DNA from: Takakia lepidozioides
Lineage: Eukaryota > Streptophyta > Takakiopsida > Takakiales > Takakiaceae
Direction: 5' to 3'
DNA length: 64,000 nucleotides
Assembly (NCBI GenBank): GCA_030704615.1
Contig: CM060731.1
Coordinates: 25,360,001-25,424,000, forward strand
Numbering within the stretch: the stretch's first letter is position 1; each line of letters opens with the position of its first letter. A program made the position numbers and the translations under genes. This document shows positions 35,431 to 54,708 of the stretch, in pieces. A model generated the notes under the pieces. The model searched no databases, was not told the origin of the DNA, and saw nothing but the letters and a program-made list of their open reading frames with translations.

Positions 35431-35745
35431 CATTCATATATATATACCTCCGTTTGTTCTAGTGCAACTTGCATAAACAATATTCTTTCATGTTCACCAC
35501 AAACTCGTATTAAAATATTGTTATGGTATGCAACGATAATTAAATCCATATGATATGAGCATGGAATATCTAGTATAATTATATTATGGTGCATTACTAA
35601 ATTAATAATTGCATATATAAATAGTTCTGAAAAAAAAATTACCGTGAGGAGGTTATATATCTGTCGGAACCAACTTGGGACGCATGTTGGAACAGGATGG
35701 ATCTTGTCTGCCTCCTGTGCCATCCTCTGCAAATGTCGCATCATC

Positions 35746-37807
35746 TTAAGCACAGTGCGGATGATGGCATGCCTGGCGCAATATGATAATGCACTCATGG
35801 GCGGGGGTCACCTAAATTTGGATGTATTTACACCACAAATTAGTAATATAATAAAACAATGACACTGTAATGTCTGCTTACCATACAATACATCATACAA
35901 AATAATGATAACAAAATAATGTAATATAATTTACAAACATTGAATACCATTTAAACGTTGGGTAGACAAATTACCTTGTTCGAGTTATCACGGTCCATGG
36001 GCCAATCCCGCAATACCTTCACATGTGTGGCCTTTTCACGGTCCGATGCCTCTATACAACAGCTAATGGGCTCATCGTGTGACATCCCTTCAAGCCATGG
36101 ATTCAATTCCTGACACATCGCATCAACTTACATATTAGTATACATGAAAATGACCAATGAGACTTGATTGATTTATACAGAACTTATCATTGATATTTTG
36201 AACAAAATTATATATATAGATATATTGTATGATGAATTTACCGACACGTACCATAATGATGCCAACTCGAATAGCATACCGAGTTGACACAGACAAAATG
36301 GTATCAAAAGGTTCAACCACATATAGGTGAGTGATGTAGCCGGAAGTGACTTTGGTAACGGTACACCAAGGGCAAAACGATGTGCCAGTGGTGGAGACTC
36401 CACCTCTGCAAACGAGAGCGTATATACAATGTAGCTCATGACACTCCACAAGAGTAAAGCGTACATGACGTCCATCAGACATGCTCAGCCCACGTGTCAT
36501 AAGTTGCCCCAACTGGTCGAAGAGATGACCTCCATTCGAAAACGCCTCCGTGTTGGCAATGAGTGATAATCTCAGGGCCAACATCCTACCCTCCCACTTG
36601 ACAATGGATATACATGATAACAGTCCGCGGTCACAAAACAACTCCAATGCAACCTCACATACCTGAAAGAAAAATAATCACATTAATAATTAATATGAAT
36701 GAAGTGACGTGTATCATACTTACAATGGTTGTAAAGATTACGTTACTGCAACCTTTATGTTTAGAATTGAATAAAACATGTCCGTTTTTGCCGTAGTAGA
36801 GTCGCGAGTCGATACCAAGTTTGACAACTACTTCATCACCAATTCGGCAACCAGAGCGCTTCTCATAACACAATATCATATATGTGACCCATGCCTCAAT
36901 GCTATCAACTTGCACGCCATATGTAACACCATCCGTGCGGCCCCAACCAAGCCCTGATGCTGAAGCCTCGGTATAGAACTCTTAAACACAACAACAAGAT
37001 TAATTTTAATATGAATTCATATTGAAGTGAACATATAAAATACATAAACTCACAAACGTAATATAAATATGTATGCACAAACCAATAAATTAAAACTAAC
37101 CTTCATCCGCTGAACGACATTTGTGGAATTAACGTTCTTGAAAACGCCATACACGTCAAACGACTTAAGAAGTCTCAAAATGTTGTGAGTCATCCCAGTA
37201 TTAACCATCAATGCCGCAAATCCATGTAAGGTCAAAACATTGTCGTATCTTTGTCAATACACGCTCTGCCTCACGGTCACGAATAATATGCCATACATCC
37301 CGAGTCTGAACAATGTCGACGAGTTGCAAATGACGGTGCTCTGTACTTTGGCCAATATATTAAATGACCCTAGAGATCTCACTATCATGACACTCAGCCA
37401 TCGGTACACCAGCGACAACAGATGCCAGATAGGTCATGCCCCACCAGTACTGCCACCTACGACGGTCATATGCACCAGAACCCGTCTCCAAATCACATAT
37501 GGACAATCTCTGACGAGAACTTGGCACTGGAGTAACAAACCGTGTGGCGTATGAATGCGGGCCAATAGGCACACGTATTGGTGCACGCATGTCAACATGA
37601 CCCGATTGTATAGTATGAGCAATATTCACATCGACATCAGCAATCATAGAGCCTGTACTATGAGCTGGAGTCATCTCAGGTATATCACTGTGACCATGAA
37701 TGACTCGCTCAATACTATTCAATGCTGCACCAAACTCATCTTCAGTAAGAGGGGGGGGGGGGACATCTGGGTCAGGAACGGGATCTGTGTCCTCACGATG
37801 ATGAACC

Positions 37808-37840
<33 letters not shown>

Positions 37841-38084
37841 ATAATAATGCGACTTGGAATGGAGGCTCCAACATGTATGATCGAAGGACCAGCGATATCT
37901 TGATGCAACTCTAATGCGACTGTCTGACGTACCGGTCGACTACCAGATCCACTGAAATGTAATTGTCATGTCCATGGGGTGGCTAGGATCGGACAATGTC
38001 AGGGGCTCGACGACGTGGAGGCCTTGGTGGAGGTCTACGAACTGGCTCAAAACCGATGGGCAAACCGGAAGAGTCGTCTTCCAT
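35746..38084 (-). pseudogene. decayed multi-exon TE-like gene, not recognised
   Basis: I do not recognise this protein. Minus-strand exon-like blocks with splice signals: about 38084-37990 (starts MEDDSSGLPIGFEPVRR), 37950-37369 (poly-Asp run, Pro-rich, RRRWQYWWGMTYLASVV), about 37350-37100 (DIVQTRDVWHIIRDREAERV, then LTLHGFAALMVNTGMTHNIL after a frame change), about 36915-36720 (EAWVTYMILCYEKRSGCRIG), about 36660-36260 (HELHCIYALVCRGG with CPWC), about 36100-35978 (ELNPWLEGMSHDEPISCC), and 35800-35746. The frame breaks at about 37240 and in the last exon, which suggests decay. A CxxC-bearing block and the transposon-rich setting make a DNA-transposon origin plausible. A low-expressed lineage gene cannot be excluded. 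Confidence 0.35.
37751..37841. repeat. poly-G run and (ATC)n microsatellite
   Basis: A run of 12 G at 37751-37762 and an (ATC)n tract at 37808-37841. Read on the minus strand within the TE-like gene they encode Pro and a run of Asp respectively. Confidence 0.8.
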
Positions 38085-38261
38085 ACTTTATTTTACGGTA
38101 ATAATCATGTTGAGCCCATCACAATTTTACATATTGACCCGCCAACACACAACAACAAACAAACATAAATCTTACGTATATCAAAATAGTAGGATAGTCA
38201 AAATTTTAAATATTACATGATTAGGTATTATATTCCTATTCAATATTCGGGTCAATGAAGT

Positions 38262-38410
38262 GTAAAATAATGGTGTTTCTTGACCTCGAAGGGCTACAGC
38301 TTTCCAACATGAAGGTGGACACCTTTGTGACACCAATCAGTGGATTCAACTCACAACCATTTCCGAGGTGGTATGTGTCCATTACAATTGGGCTACAACA
38401 TGGTTGTCAG
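38262..38410 (-). mobile_element. tRNA-derived SINE, copy 3
   Basis: Contains gaaggtggacacctttgtgacacc followed by the reverse complements of box B (gattcaactcacaacc) and box A (attgggctaca). It is more diverged from the consensus than copy 4. Confidence 0.55.
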
Positions 38411-38584
38411 TGTGCCATAGTATTTTTATCCACCACCTACTGAATTAGCATTGCTATGACAATCCCATGTAATCACTGACTCCGTCGGACATGCCCACCC
38501 GAAAGGAGGCAACACCCGCAAGGGGAAGAGGTTCTTATTTACACTAGCTTTGGTTGGCGTTATATAAAAAGAAAAGAAAAATAT

Positions 38585-38755
38585 GACGCCTCCCGGAGGG
38601 ATCGTAACTTATGGTGTTACTTCACCACAAGGGCTACTGCCTTCCAGCTGAAAGGTGGACACCTTCATGACACACCAGACCGTGGTTTGAACCCACAATC
38701 ACATCCAACGTGGTATGTGCCCAATACCACTGGGCTACATGGTGGTTGTTGGCAT
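38585..38755 (-). mobile_element. tRNA-derived SINE, copy 4
   Basis: The most complete copy: cctcccggaggga, atggtgttacttcacc, aagggctactgccttccagc, aaggtggacaccttcatgac, then box B and box A complements (gtttgaacccacaatc, ccactgggctaca). A (TA)n microsatellite at 38760-38786 follows its tRNA-like end. Confidence 0.65.
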
Positions 38756-38840
38756 CATTCATATATATATATATATATATATATATACCTCCGTTTGTTC
38801 TAGTGCAACTTGCATAAACAATATTCTTTCATGTTCGAAC

Positions 38841-39436
38841 CAGTGTTGTACTGGTATATCACTTTGCGCCTAGGTATGAGTAAGGATATTGTAGAACATA
38901 CCGGTTGGATATGTCTTGGGGCTTATCCCCCGACTATACCCTGTACCCCCAGGTGTTGAACATTGGACCTACTCCCTACCTACCATACCACTCTAAGTAT
39001 GGACTACTTTCATATTCCTTCAGACCTGTATTGAGGATTGATGAACCTAAGCTAGCATGGGTATGTGTAACGATACAATTTATTTGTGCTTATCCTCATT
39101 CACATTTGTGCATTAATGTAGAAAATAACACTATATCTTTGCAAATTTTATTCCAAAAAAAATGAAGAAATCATTCTCTACATATCCTATCTTTACACAT
39201 ACATAATATATACTCCTAATATGTCATACCATACACTTGCACATATAGACCTAGTATCTCCATTGAAAATTTGACTTATTCATGCCTAGGATCAGAGTAT
39301 GTCCCACATATGAATACTCATACCAGCCATCTACCCTATCCACGCGGCCACTGTGGATCTACACTGGGCCATCTTGGCCTTAAAGGTCCATTAGGCATAC
39401 CATGACTGTTAAAATGGACATACCAATACAATACTG
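38841..39436. mobile_element. non-autonomous hAT element 3 (596 bp)
   Basis: Inverted ends CAGTGTTGTACTGGTAT and CAGTATTGTATTGGTAT, with a perfect 8-bp target duplication, GTTCGAAC (38833-38840 and 39437-39444). No transposase. It inserted into the sequence that follows SINE copy 4. The equivalent flank of SINE copy 2 at about 35490 lacks it, which gives an empty-site comparison. Confidence 0.83.
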
Positions 39437-39711
39437 GTTCGAACCGGATAATGAATGAGATTCATCGTGTCCCATCCAACATTGAATATGTAACATTTTA
39501 CATATTCAAGCAGCTATTGAATAGGTGCACTGACCATGCTCGAACAATGCCCATTCAATTGATAATATATAATTTAAGTCGTTCACATATCATTGGAGGT
39601 ATATGGACTCAATACAATCAGTAATAAAGTAATGAAAGGGTTGATCCATGATATCGCATAAACCCTAAGAGTATTGTTTGATTCATAATATTTGATATTT
39701 AATATTTTATG

Positions 39712-39875
39712 CCTCCCGAAGGAAGCATAAATTATGGTGTCTCTTCATCCTGAAGGGTTATTGCCTTCCACTAGGAATGTGGACACCTTTGTGACACCAA
39801 GGGTGGATTGAACCCACAACCACTTACGTAGGTGGTATGTGCCCATTACCACCGGCCTACAACTTGGTTGTCCTC
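39712..39875 (-). mobile_element. tRNA-derived SINE, copy 5
   Basis: Carries cctcccgaaggaagc, ggtgtctcttcatcctgaagg, gtggacacctttgtgacacc and the box B/box A complements (gattgaacccacaacc, ccggcctacaac). The order is the same as in copies 3 and 4. Confidence 0.6.
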
Positions 39876-40533
39876 ATTCATAATGTTTTAATAATATGTC
39901 ACTTACTGATTGAAAATAATATTCTATCTTGATTTAGTAGTACGCGATGCATTGAAAAACCGACTTTTTAAGTCAAAAGAAGCAATATACCTAAAATATC
40001 CAAAAATAATATTGTATAACAAACATTTACACTTGTAATATTTATTCATTCGAAGATGGTATAGTCTATATATATATTCAAGCATATTCAATTGTATTTT
40101 ACACAATTGTATAATCCCAAGTTATATTAATTATGAATATCAAAATCATAATATCGTAGATAGTAGAAACATCATACCCGACAAGTACAACGACGACACG
40201 TTCGTAGTGATTCTCGTCGGGGGCCGATCCGTATTTGCAGCGTATGTCCTTCCTGCAACAAACAGTCCTCCCTTAGACTTAAGACCACAAAATAAAAACA
40301 AAAAATAAACACAAAAGAATGAAATGAAAAAACATTGCAATACAACAAGTAGGCATAGTGGAGGCTTACCTTGAGAGCTCGTGGAAGAAGTGCAAGTTCA
40401 AATGAGGGCTTGCAATTCTTATAGTGTGCAATTAGCCCCTAGCAATTAATGCTATGAAAGATTTATTAAAATTTATCGTCCATTGGGTAAAGACTACCAT
40501 CCGTTGGACGCAAGCGTGCACCGTTGCAAACCA
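39876..40533. other. AT-rich non-coding region
   Basis: No gene recognised. A minus-strand exon-like frame around 40170-40310 has no known product. Confidence 0.4.
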
Positions 40534-40703
40534 CCGTTGAACTTTGGATGGTAAGGGAGATGCACTGTTGGACGGAATGGAACGGCCATTGGGTTTTGGA
40601 TGGTAAATGGTTGTGCAACCGTTGGACTTTGGATGGTAAGGGACATGCACCGTTGGACGGAATGGAACGGCCGTTGGATTTTGGATGGTAAATGGTTATG
40701 CAT
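40534..40703. repeat. 85-bp tandem duplication
   Basis: Two units, 40534-40618 and 40619-40703, beginning ccgttggactttggatggtaa. Each unit is itself built of two half-units sharing a ttttggatggtaa phrase. No coding role is apparent. Confidence 0.75.
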
Positions 40704-43700
40704 TGCATATTAGGTGGATGAGATATCATTAATACGCATTGATTTTTGTGTGTGTGCATGGTGCATCATTATGATAAGCTAATAAGACAAACAATTGTAG
40801 TGGTTGGGTGTCATTATATCGTAGTGTATTCATTTGAATTGTTTGAATGCAGTGCATTAAATACCCTGGCATGCACACAGGTATGACTGGCGAAGCCGGT
40901 CATTTTTGGATTTTGTGACCGGTTGTTGAAGGTTCAACAGGTTTCGTGCAAGCATCCCACAATATAAGATGCGTTTTAAAGTATCTTTCATTGCTAGATA
41001 CGCTCCTAGTGACAAGGTTTGAGGGAGACTTTAGCACTTCCACATATATGTTATTGGTATCGCCATTGGATATATATGCAATCTTTTGCAAGATAATGGA
41101 GGAACCACTTTAAGGATTGAGAGTTTTGAGCATCCAACATATTGCCTTAGCAAATTGCCAATGGTTAGGGCACAAGATCACCTTTGCAATGATTGTCAGT
41201 TCAAAGCTACATAGTGTTAGCCATTAGTAGTGTGGCATGGGCCGTTGATAGTCGTTTTAAATGGAAAAAACCAAGTTGTTGCTATTTTCCATGAATTTCT
41301 AGTGACAAAAAATACTTGAATTTAATATCTCCCACACTGTAGGTCCAAAATTTATGAAACCGCCTTGATGCACCCCTACTCATTGAGGGCTTTCCAATGG
41401 TATCAAGACCACAGGTGGAGATCTCAACGACCCTACAAAACAAGACAAACTACCTTGCTTAATACATAGATAATCAACCCAACTATAAAAAGGGGTTATG
41501 GGTCAACCGGTCACTCAATGTGTGGATACCTAAGTGCTTTCGAGTCCTTAAGGGAAGTTTGCGCAACTACGTTGCTCGGATACAGGTGTAGTCCTTTGGC
41601 ACCATAAGTTACGCCTGCTTAGTTTTCAAGCGAAAATTTGTCAGATTTCGACCTAGAAAATTTGTACAAAGGGGATAAAATCCGAAAATTTGCCAAAAGT
41701 GCCAACACTTGAGTATCAGGAGCCTGTTTTTGCCAACTTGGACCCGTTAAAATGTGCCTCGCACCTGTTAGCCACTTTTCTAACCCTGTCACCTCATTAT
41801 TTTCACGCTCGTCCAATGAGAAAGAAAACACTGGCCAGCAGGGATGTACTAGGAATTTGCTACAGCCATATGTTGCAGAATTTTCGAAAATTGACTGTGT
41901 TGGAATTCCACGTATGATACTTTTTCTTCTTAAAATGCTTGCTCAAACAATTTAGTTTGAAAGAAGTTGAGGACTTGAAGTGGCCTTTGCATACTCAAGA
42001 GTGTCACCATGGTTTGTGAAGTCAATCATCAAGAAAATAATCACAATGATTTTGATCTGGGTGGTTGAAATTTGTAACATGAATTATGGTCAAACAGGTG
42101 GGTTGAATTTTGTCAAATTCCTAGGTAAACTCAAGCCTAGGACACCGCTCCTTGATACCTTTGCCTTTCTCGGTGCATGCAAATTTCAAAAGAGCTTGAT
42201 GAGCTCCAGAAGCTCCAGAAGCACAGTAACGGGCAACTTTACAAATGCTGAAAGTGTTGCCTTTGAGCAGAGTTTGCAATCAACCCACCTATAATCAAAT
42301 CTTTTGCTATCTCACCAATGTAACAGTGTTTGGCAATGCCTAAGACAAAGCTATATGTTGCTCAATTTCTGAGATCTGAACTGTGAGAGCTGGATGGGCG
42401 GCAGTAACTCTGACAAACATGTGCTTCTCTTAATTATAGTTTCTAATAATCTTCCAGCCAGTTGCACAAACTTTGCTAACAGGATCCATGACCAATATAT
42501 TGAGTTGAATATATAAATTTTTTAAATTTTAAGAATACAAGGGGGAGAAGGCCCTGTAAATCATAGAATCCTAGAAGTGACACCTTAGAAAGATCTCAGT
42601 ACAATCTAAAATAACTACTGACAGGCCGTCGACATTGAAATGAGGGAGAGGGTGCCTGAATGTCCACCCAACTGGTGCAATTCATGGGATTGTGATAGGG
42701 GATTCCATGAACAATCCACTTTCACAGGCAGGAAGCAACCATATTGGCTTTACAATGCGAAATAAGTTGCAACTGTGGTGGATAACTTGAGGACAAAAGT
42801 CAGAGGCTGCAAAGTATAATTGGATGTGCTAAGGACTTCACCATGCCTGCTGAATGAGCATGGAGAGTAGCAACTCTGATGCTAGTGAAATCAAAATCCC
42901 ACCTAGTGTGACAATGAGAGCCAGTTGATGATCCAAACATAGAATGTATAGAGGGGTTAGGGTCAATCCTATAAGGGACCAACTCTCTTAAATAGATAAC
43001 TTCTTGTTACATTGAGATCTGAACATGGTGATGCTCCATGGATTGCTATACCTCTCTAGTCCTGCTGAATCTGTCTAATTACTACATGCTAAACAAAGCA
43101 CTACACCTCAGTGGCCCTACATAAGGCCCCAAGACCGTCCAATACCAGGCAAGCTCCAGCAGATCGTCACCATTGCAGTCCTCATCAGGTAACTGCCAAG
43201 TCTAGCTCTACTGTAAATATTCCAATGAATTTTGGTCACTTCTCTACATGCATCAAGCAGACAGTCCATGCATCATTGCCCCACAGATAGACACACATGG
43301 ACAACATCAAACAACACCACAAAAGAGGAGAGCAATCTACCCATCACTTACCAACCAACCCACACAAGCAAGGCACACCATGAAAGAAAACTAGAAAATG
43401 CAAAAGAGGTTCCAGACCTGAGGCAAAGAAAGGGGAGGCCTCTCTCTTGGTATGCATATCGCACATGAGAGAGATCCCACAAAGCTTGGTTCTGGCCCGC
43501 AGGAAGGGTTGTCCAGCCTCCATATTCAATGTCCTTATCATCGAAGTTTACCGACGCTGAAAACTGGAGAGCAGCCAATGCGAATGGATGTGGTCTTACC
43601 CACGAGAAGATAGTGAGACAATTGCTGTCTCACCTCTCCTTACACGACCAGATGCCAAAAGTGGGGAGCCCCCCACCCACCACAATTGCCACCGCAGTCA

Positions 43701-45883
43701 TCAATTATAAGGAGGTTAGCTGGGGCATCACCAAATATGCGCCCCACTTTCCTCCCCCCACCCTGCCCTCCCCCTTTCCTTTACTCTCCCCTGGGCAGGC
43801 ACTCCACAGAACCTTAAACGATTTCAGACTTTTGCATATTTTTAGCATACATCTAGGGCACCACCACTAGTTCGTGTCGTAGATGCCAAACTCAACCTGC
43901 GCACACAAATGTAGAAGAGAGGCATATCATATTCCCAAATGAGTGGGGCTCATCGTGTACAGTAGCCCTAGCCCAGCATTGACACAGGAAACAAGGACCC
44001 ATCCAACACTGAACAGGGCTGATGAAATCGACCAACAGTTGCTGGAGCTCCCCATGCTCACCACCCCAACAGTAGATCCTTACCGGTGTACTTCTATGCT
44101 GACCCAGAAAGGAAGTAGAACAAAAATACTCATTCCATCCATACTTGGTAGGACTGTCTGTGGAACATGTACAGCTTGTTGAGGCAACATAGGCCTCAAC
44201 TGCTGAGAACTTGACCCCTCTTTCTCTAAGCAATTGCCTCACACCAAGAATGGGGTTACTTTCAGCTTGGCTTACTATCATATCTGGCCATGAATCCTAA
44301 TGCACTACACAGCTGAGGCAAGAGAGACCTGGTTGCTTGAGCATCCTCACAGGCATACTTTTTTCCCAGAGATGGACTGAGATTTAGATCAAAGGAAAAC
44401 CCTGTTAGGTCACCATGGGAACACCCCAGCAACAGTTGGTCACACCACTTACCAAGAGCGCTGGTGAAAAGCAGGTTACAGGACACCTACCAAAATTCAC
44501 AAGAAAGAAATATAAAGAGTGGTTTGACTCGAATCCACTTACCTGATCAAAGGCTTTCTTTGAGCCTCGGGTGATGGCTTTGTGCCTGTGGACCCCACGA
44601 GCACAGGGCTAACAGTCACAGTAGACTTCATCCCGCATGTCCCCACAGATCCAGCCAGAATAATTCCCCCAAAACCAACCATGCATGCACAAACAACAAC
44701 CAATCCAACCCCAGGCAAAGCAAGTCAGCTTCTCTGCTAAATTCTTGGTGAACAAAAAAAGTGAGATCTCCATCCTGTTTTTGTCAAGGTGGTGTTCTTT
44801 ATAACTCCTTACCAGTTGTTGCCCTCCCTTACCCCTGCCAAAAAAACCCTTCCTCCTGTGTGTCTCTCACAACTGCTCCTTTCTTCATAACTGTGGAAAT
44901 GGCCACTTGGTTAAAGGGATTCAATAACCCTCATAGTGGTGTACCCCACAACTGCAGTCCATCTAGTACATACCGTTTGTATCCGAACTCTGTCAAAAAA
45001 TCTCTTCCTGCATGATCTGCTGAGTCTATCCCCCCACCTGCACCCTGGGGCACACTTCTTTCCAACACTTGGCCTCAATCTCCAGTGTCTTTCACGCCTA
45101 CATTCCACTGTACTGCGCGCTGCAAGCCCGAGAGACTGAAGGTGGACGCGCATCAACGAGGGCACCCCTGGTGAATGCTTCACGCCCCTGTGCGCATAAT
45201 TTCATAATACAGAACATCTTGAATGGTACCAGGGGCAGGCGACTCTACCAGCAGGCATGCGTAAGTGATTAATGTATTGAGAGGAAACTTAGGCAAGAGG
45301 GTTATTCCAGTGATTTGTCCATAACATTTGACTTCTTTTAAGGACGCAAAGTCCGGATACAGACGGTAGGATGGCTCTAAACGGCCAAAGATGACTCCAC
45401 TATGATGGTTAGACTGAGCCCCTGAAACAGCTCCCAATCAGAGGAGAAGGGACGTCAAGGACTAAATGCCTCCCCTACTATCGTGCTCTTTCCACTTATA
45501 GCATCACAGACGAGAGCTAAAAACCTCCCTTATAACTGTGGTCTCTCTGGTCACATCATCAATAAATGGCATAAATTCTAAAAGGAACAAATATGCCATT
45601 GGTAGATTGACTTTTAGGCAAGCGGCTGGGACATCACCAGATGTTTGCCAATTGTTGGATATTTTTACCAAGTGTTTCGTAACGAGGTCTGCCCCATTCC
45701 TTAAGTAACCTAGTAGTTATTTGGGGTTCTACCCACATTTTGATCAGAACTACATTTTCATAGGACATCACTGCAAGTAGCCACAGTTGAAAGACCACAA
45801 CCCCACAATACAGAAGAACGCAGAAGTGGCTAAAACAAACCAACTAAGGCACAAGAGGTACGCAGGCAGCAAATACACACAAC
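40704..45883. other. 5-kb region without a recognised gene
   Basis: Mostly non-coding. Weak exon-like stretches exist on the minus strand. One at 43570-43400 starts after ...ctccag and reads SVNFDDKDIEYGGWTTLPAG, with a possible donor at CAG|gtctgg. Another at about 44626-44540 opens MKSTVTVSPVLVGSTGTKPS and ends at a strong donor, ATCAG|gtaagt. I cannot assign either to a family or join them into one frame. A dispersed repeat at 41365-41420 matches 25.3-25.4 kb in inverted orientation. Confidence 0.35.
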
Positions 45884-52613
<6,730 letters not shown>

Positions 52614-53388
52614 GGGGCAAGCAAGACGCAACGATGGCAGCAGAACTAAGGGGGGGTCAGCATAGCACGCTCGCAAAGAGCCTCGCAACGAAGAAGACAG
52701 CAGGCTGCAAGAAGGCAGTCCAAGGGGACGCTCAACGTGGACAACGACGGCGACGGACGTCGCCGTCCTCGTCCACTCGTTCCTCTCTATTTCTGTACGC
52801 TCTGTCTAATTCACGAAATATCTTTTTCCAAGACCCCTACGTATTCGTAATCCCATCTACGAATACTACATTCATCCGTCCTGGTGCGACTTCTGTCAAA
52901 GACCCGTGGACTTTGGACGGATGACTCATCGTTCTGTGAGCCGGTCATCCGTACAGGAAGAAGATTCTGTCACCCCGAGAACCCGCGTTAAACATTCATA
53001 ATATTCTTAGAAATATTACGAATCAATCCAACTGCACTTGAAGTCGAGTTAGCCTACGTGAGACGGCGCGTAGACTTGACTCGTTAGGCCCGACGTGGCT
53101 TACATCCGAGAGTCGCCGGAGAAATAATTTCAATCGCACGGCTAGAGGCGTGGAAGAGTGCACGTGTAAAGACCTGTACTTACGGGGGGAACTTCCAGAA
53201 GGTCGGCACTCGGCACGACCGGGCGCCTGGATGAACGTAAACGTTCATTCACCATCTGACCTATGTGCTACCTCGGTGATGGAATCCACAGAGATAAAAG
53301 AGAGTAAAGTAGCGTATAAGAAAGCCGCTTCTGCAGCCATTTCTTTTTTCTTTTTTCCCACAAGGGGATTGTAGCCCCGGGAATTCTA
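52614..53388. promoter_or_regulatory. upstream region of poly(A) polymerase
   Basis: No gene seen. It probably contains the promoter and 5' leader of the poly(A) polymerase gene, read to the left. No specific element could be assigned. Confidence 0.4.
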
Positions 53389-53392
53389 TTAA

Positions 53393-54146
53393 CCCTTAAG
53401 TTTCCAAGCCCTTTTTTTGACTTTTTACCAATTTTGGGTACCCAGCTGCAGTAAATTGCCCCTAGAAACCTACCAAAAATCATCCACAGATTCCAGCCTT
53501 ATAGCAATGGGCCCAGCTCATTTATGCATGACATACCAAAAAATGAACCAAGTCCACCTCGGAAATTGTGAGATTATAGCGCCCGGACCTCAAATATCAG
53601 GTCCCAAATAAAAAGTTAGAAAGAAATTGGTTTGACCAAATCAAAACCTAGCTTTATCCAAGACCCACCATTTCCAAATCAATAGTGGAGTGGCTATGAC
53701 CCCACTAAATTGCAGGTCCAACTGATTTTTCCACCTATGGTTGCTATTCATGCAATCACATAGGGGTTGAAATCTCAAAATTGACAATAGAAAATGTGCC
53801 TCCAAATGAAGTACTTTTTTTCAACAAAATCTTTAAAAGCCAATGGTGAAGTATTTTTTCCAAAATTGCTAATTTTCTGCCAAAAATGGCCTTTGGAGTG
53901 CAATCTGTTTTGGGCTTGTTTACCTGCCACGTCAGCGGTCAACAGCCCTTTTCAGGCCCCAAAACGTAAATGAGAGATCTAAGATATTTTTTTGTAAGTA
54001 GCAGCTTTTGTTTTTTGCATCGTACTCGAGACAAATCCCTTGTCATTAAAGCTTCAGGAGTGGGCCCCATCAGACTAGATCTGCAAAAATTAGGTCGAAC
54101 TGCAAATTCAAAGTGACCCGAATCAGGTAGCATGGGAACTTAAGGG
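53393..54146. mobile_element. TTAA-flanked inverted-repeat element (piggyBac-like MITE candidate)
   Basis: Terminal inverted repeats CCCTTAAGTTTCC (53393) and GGGAACTTAAGGG (ending 54146) differ at one position. They are flanked on both sides by TTAA (53389-53392 and 54147-54150). TTAA duplication with CCC-starting ends is the hallmark of piggyBac elements. A Tourist-type element with a TTA duplication is the alternative, because TTAA leaves the boundary ambiguous. No transposase is encoded in the 754 bp. The right 250 bp recurs at 57.7-57.96 kb. Confidence 0.6.
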
Positions 54147-54150
54147 TTAA

Positions 54151-54708
54151 AGGCAAGGAATTGTTTTTTGGTTTGGCTATAATTAATATAACCACTTGAG
54201 CTTTTAATAAAAAACTAATCTACGTAGCCTCTCGACGCTGCTTCCTTTTTCTGGAAAAAATAGGCACTCATTTTCTGACCCTTCATAGACCAGTTCACAC
54301 CTGCTCTCACTCTCATGAAGTTCTCCATTCACCTTTTTAATATGAATTGAAGGACCTCTGTCCCCTTTCCGTTAGAAATTTTAAAAAAATGATGTCAATT
54401 AGTCCATCAAGTCAATCAGAATCCAAATTCGCTATTTGATCTGTACTGTTCAACCTGAAGTAGGAGAATCTACATCCAAGATTTTACACTGACAGCTGAA
54501 ATTAGAGCACATTCCTTGGATGAGATAGTGTATCTGACCATGGCAGCACCCCTTTCATGAACTTCTGGGCTCAATCTCAGCACCCCATAGCATTTGATAG
54601 AGATGAGCTTTCCAGTAAGTTAACCCCTTCACCTCCAAATAAGAATCACAAGCACTATGGACATAGAAAATCGCCCGAGGCCCATTTACAGTTAAAGGTC
54701 ACAGCTTC
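54151..54708. other. 3' flank of RRP4
   Basis: No gene or repeat recognised. It probably includes the RRP4 3' untranslated region. Confidence 0.45.

Noticed and set aside
40534-40703. CRISPR-like array
   Set aside because: Only two 85-bp tandem units without unique spacers, in a plant nuclear context.
41150-41225. Another tRNA-like SINE head (ggttagggcacaagatc ... cagttcaaagct)
   Set aside because: Box A and B resemblance is weak and the diagnostic tail of the family is missing.
52634-52924. Plus-strand ORF overlapping the start of poly(A) polymerase
   Set aside because: Arg/Ser-rich frame with no homology, lying antisense to the leader and first exon of a well-supported gene.
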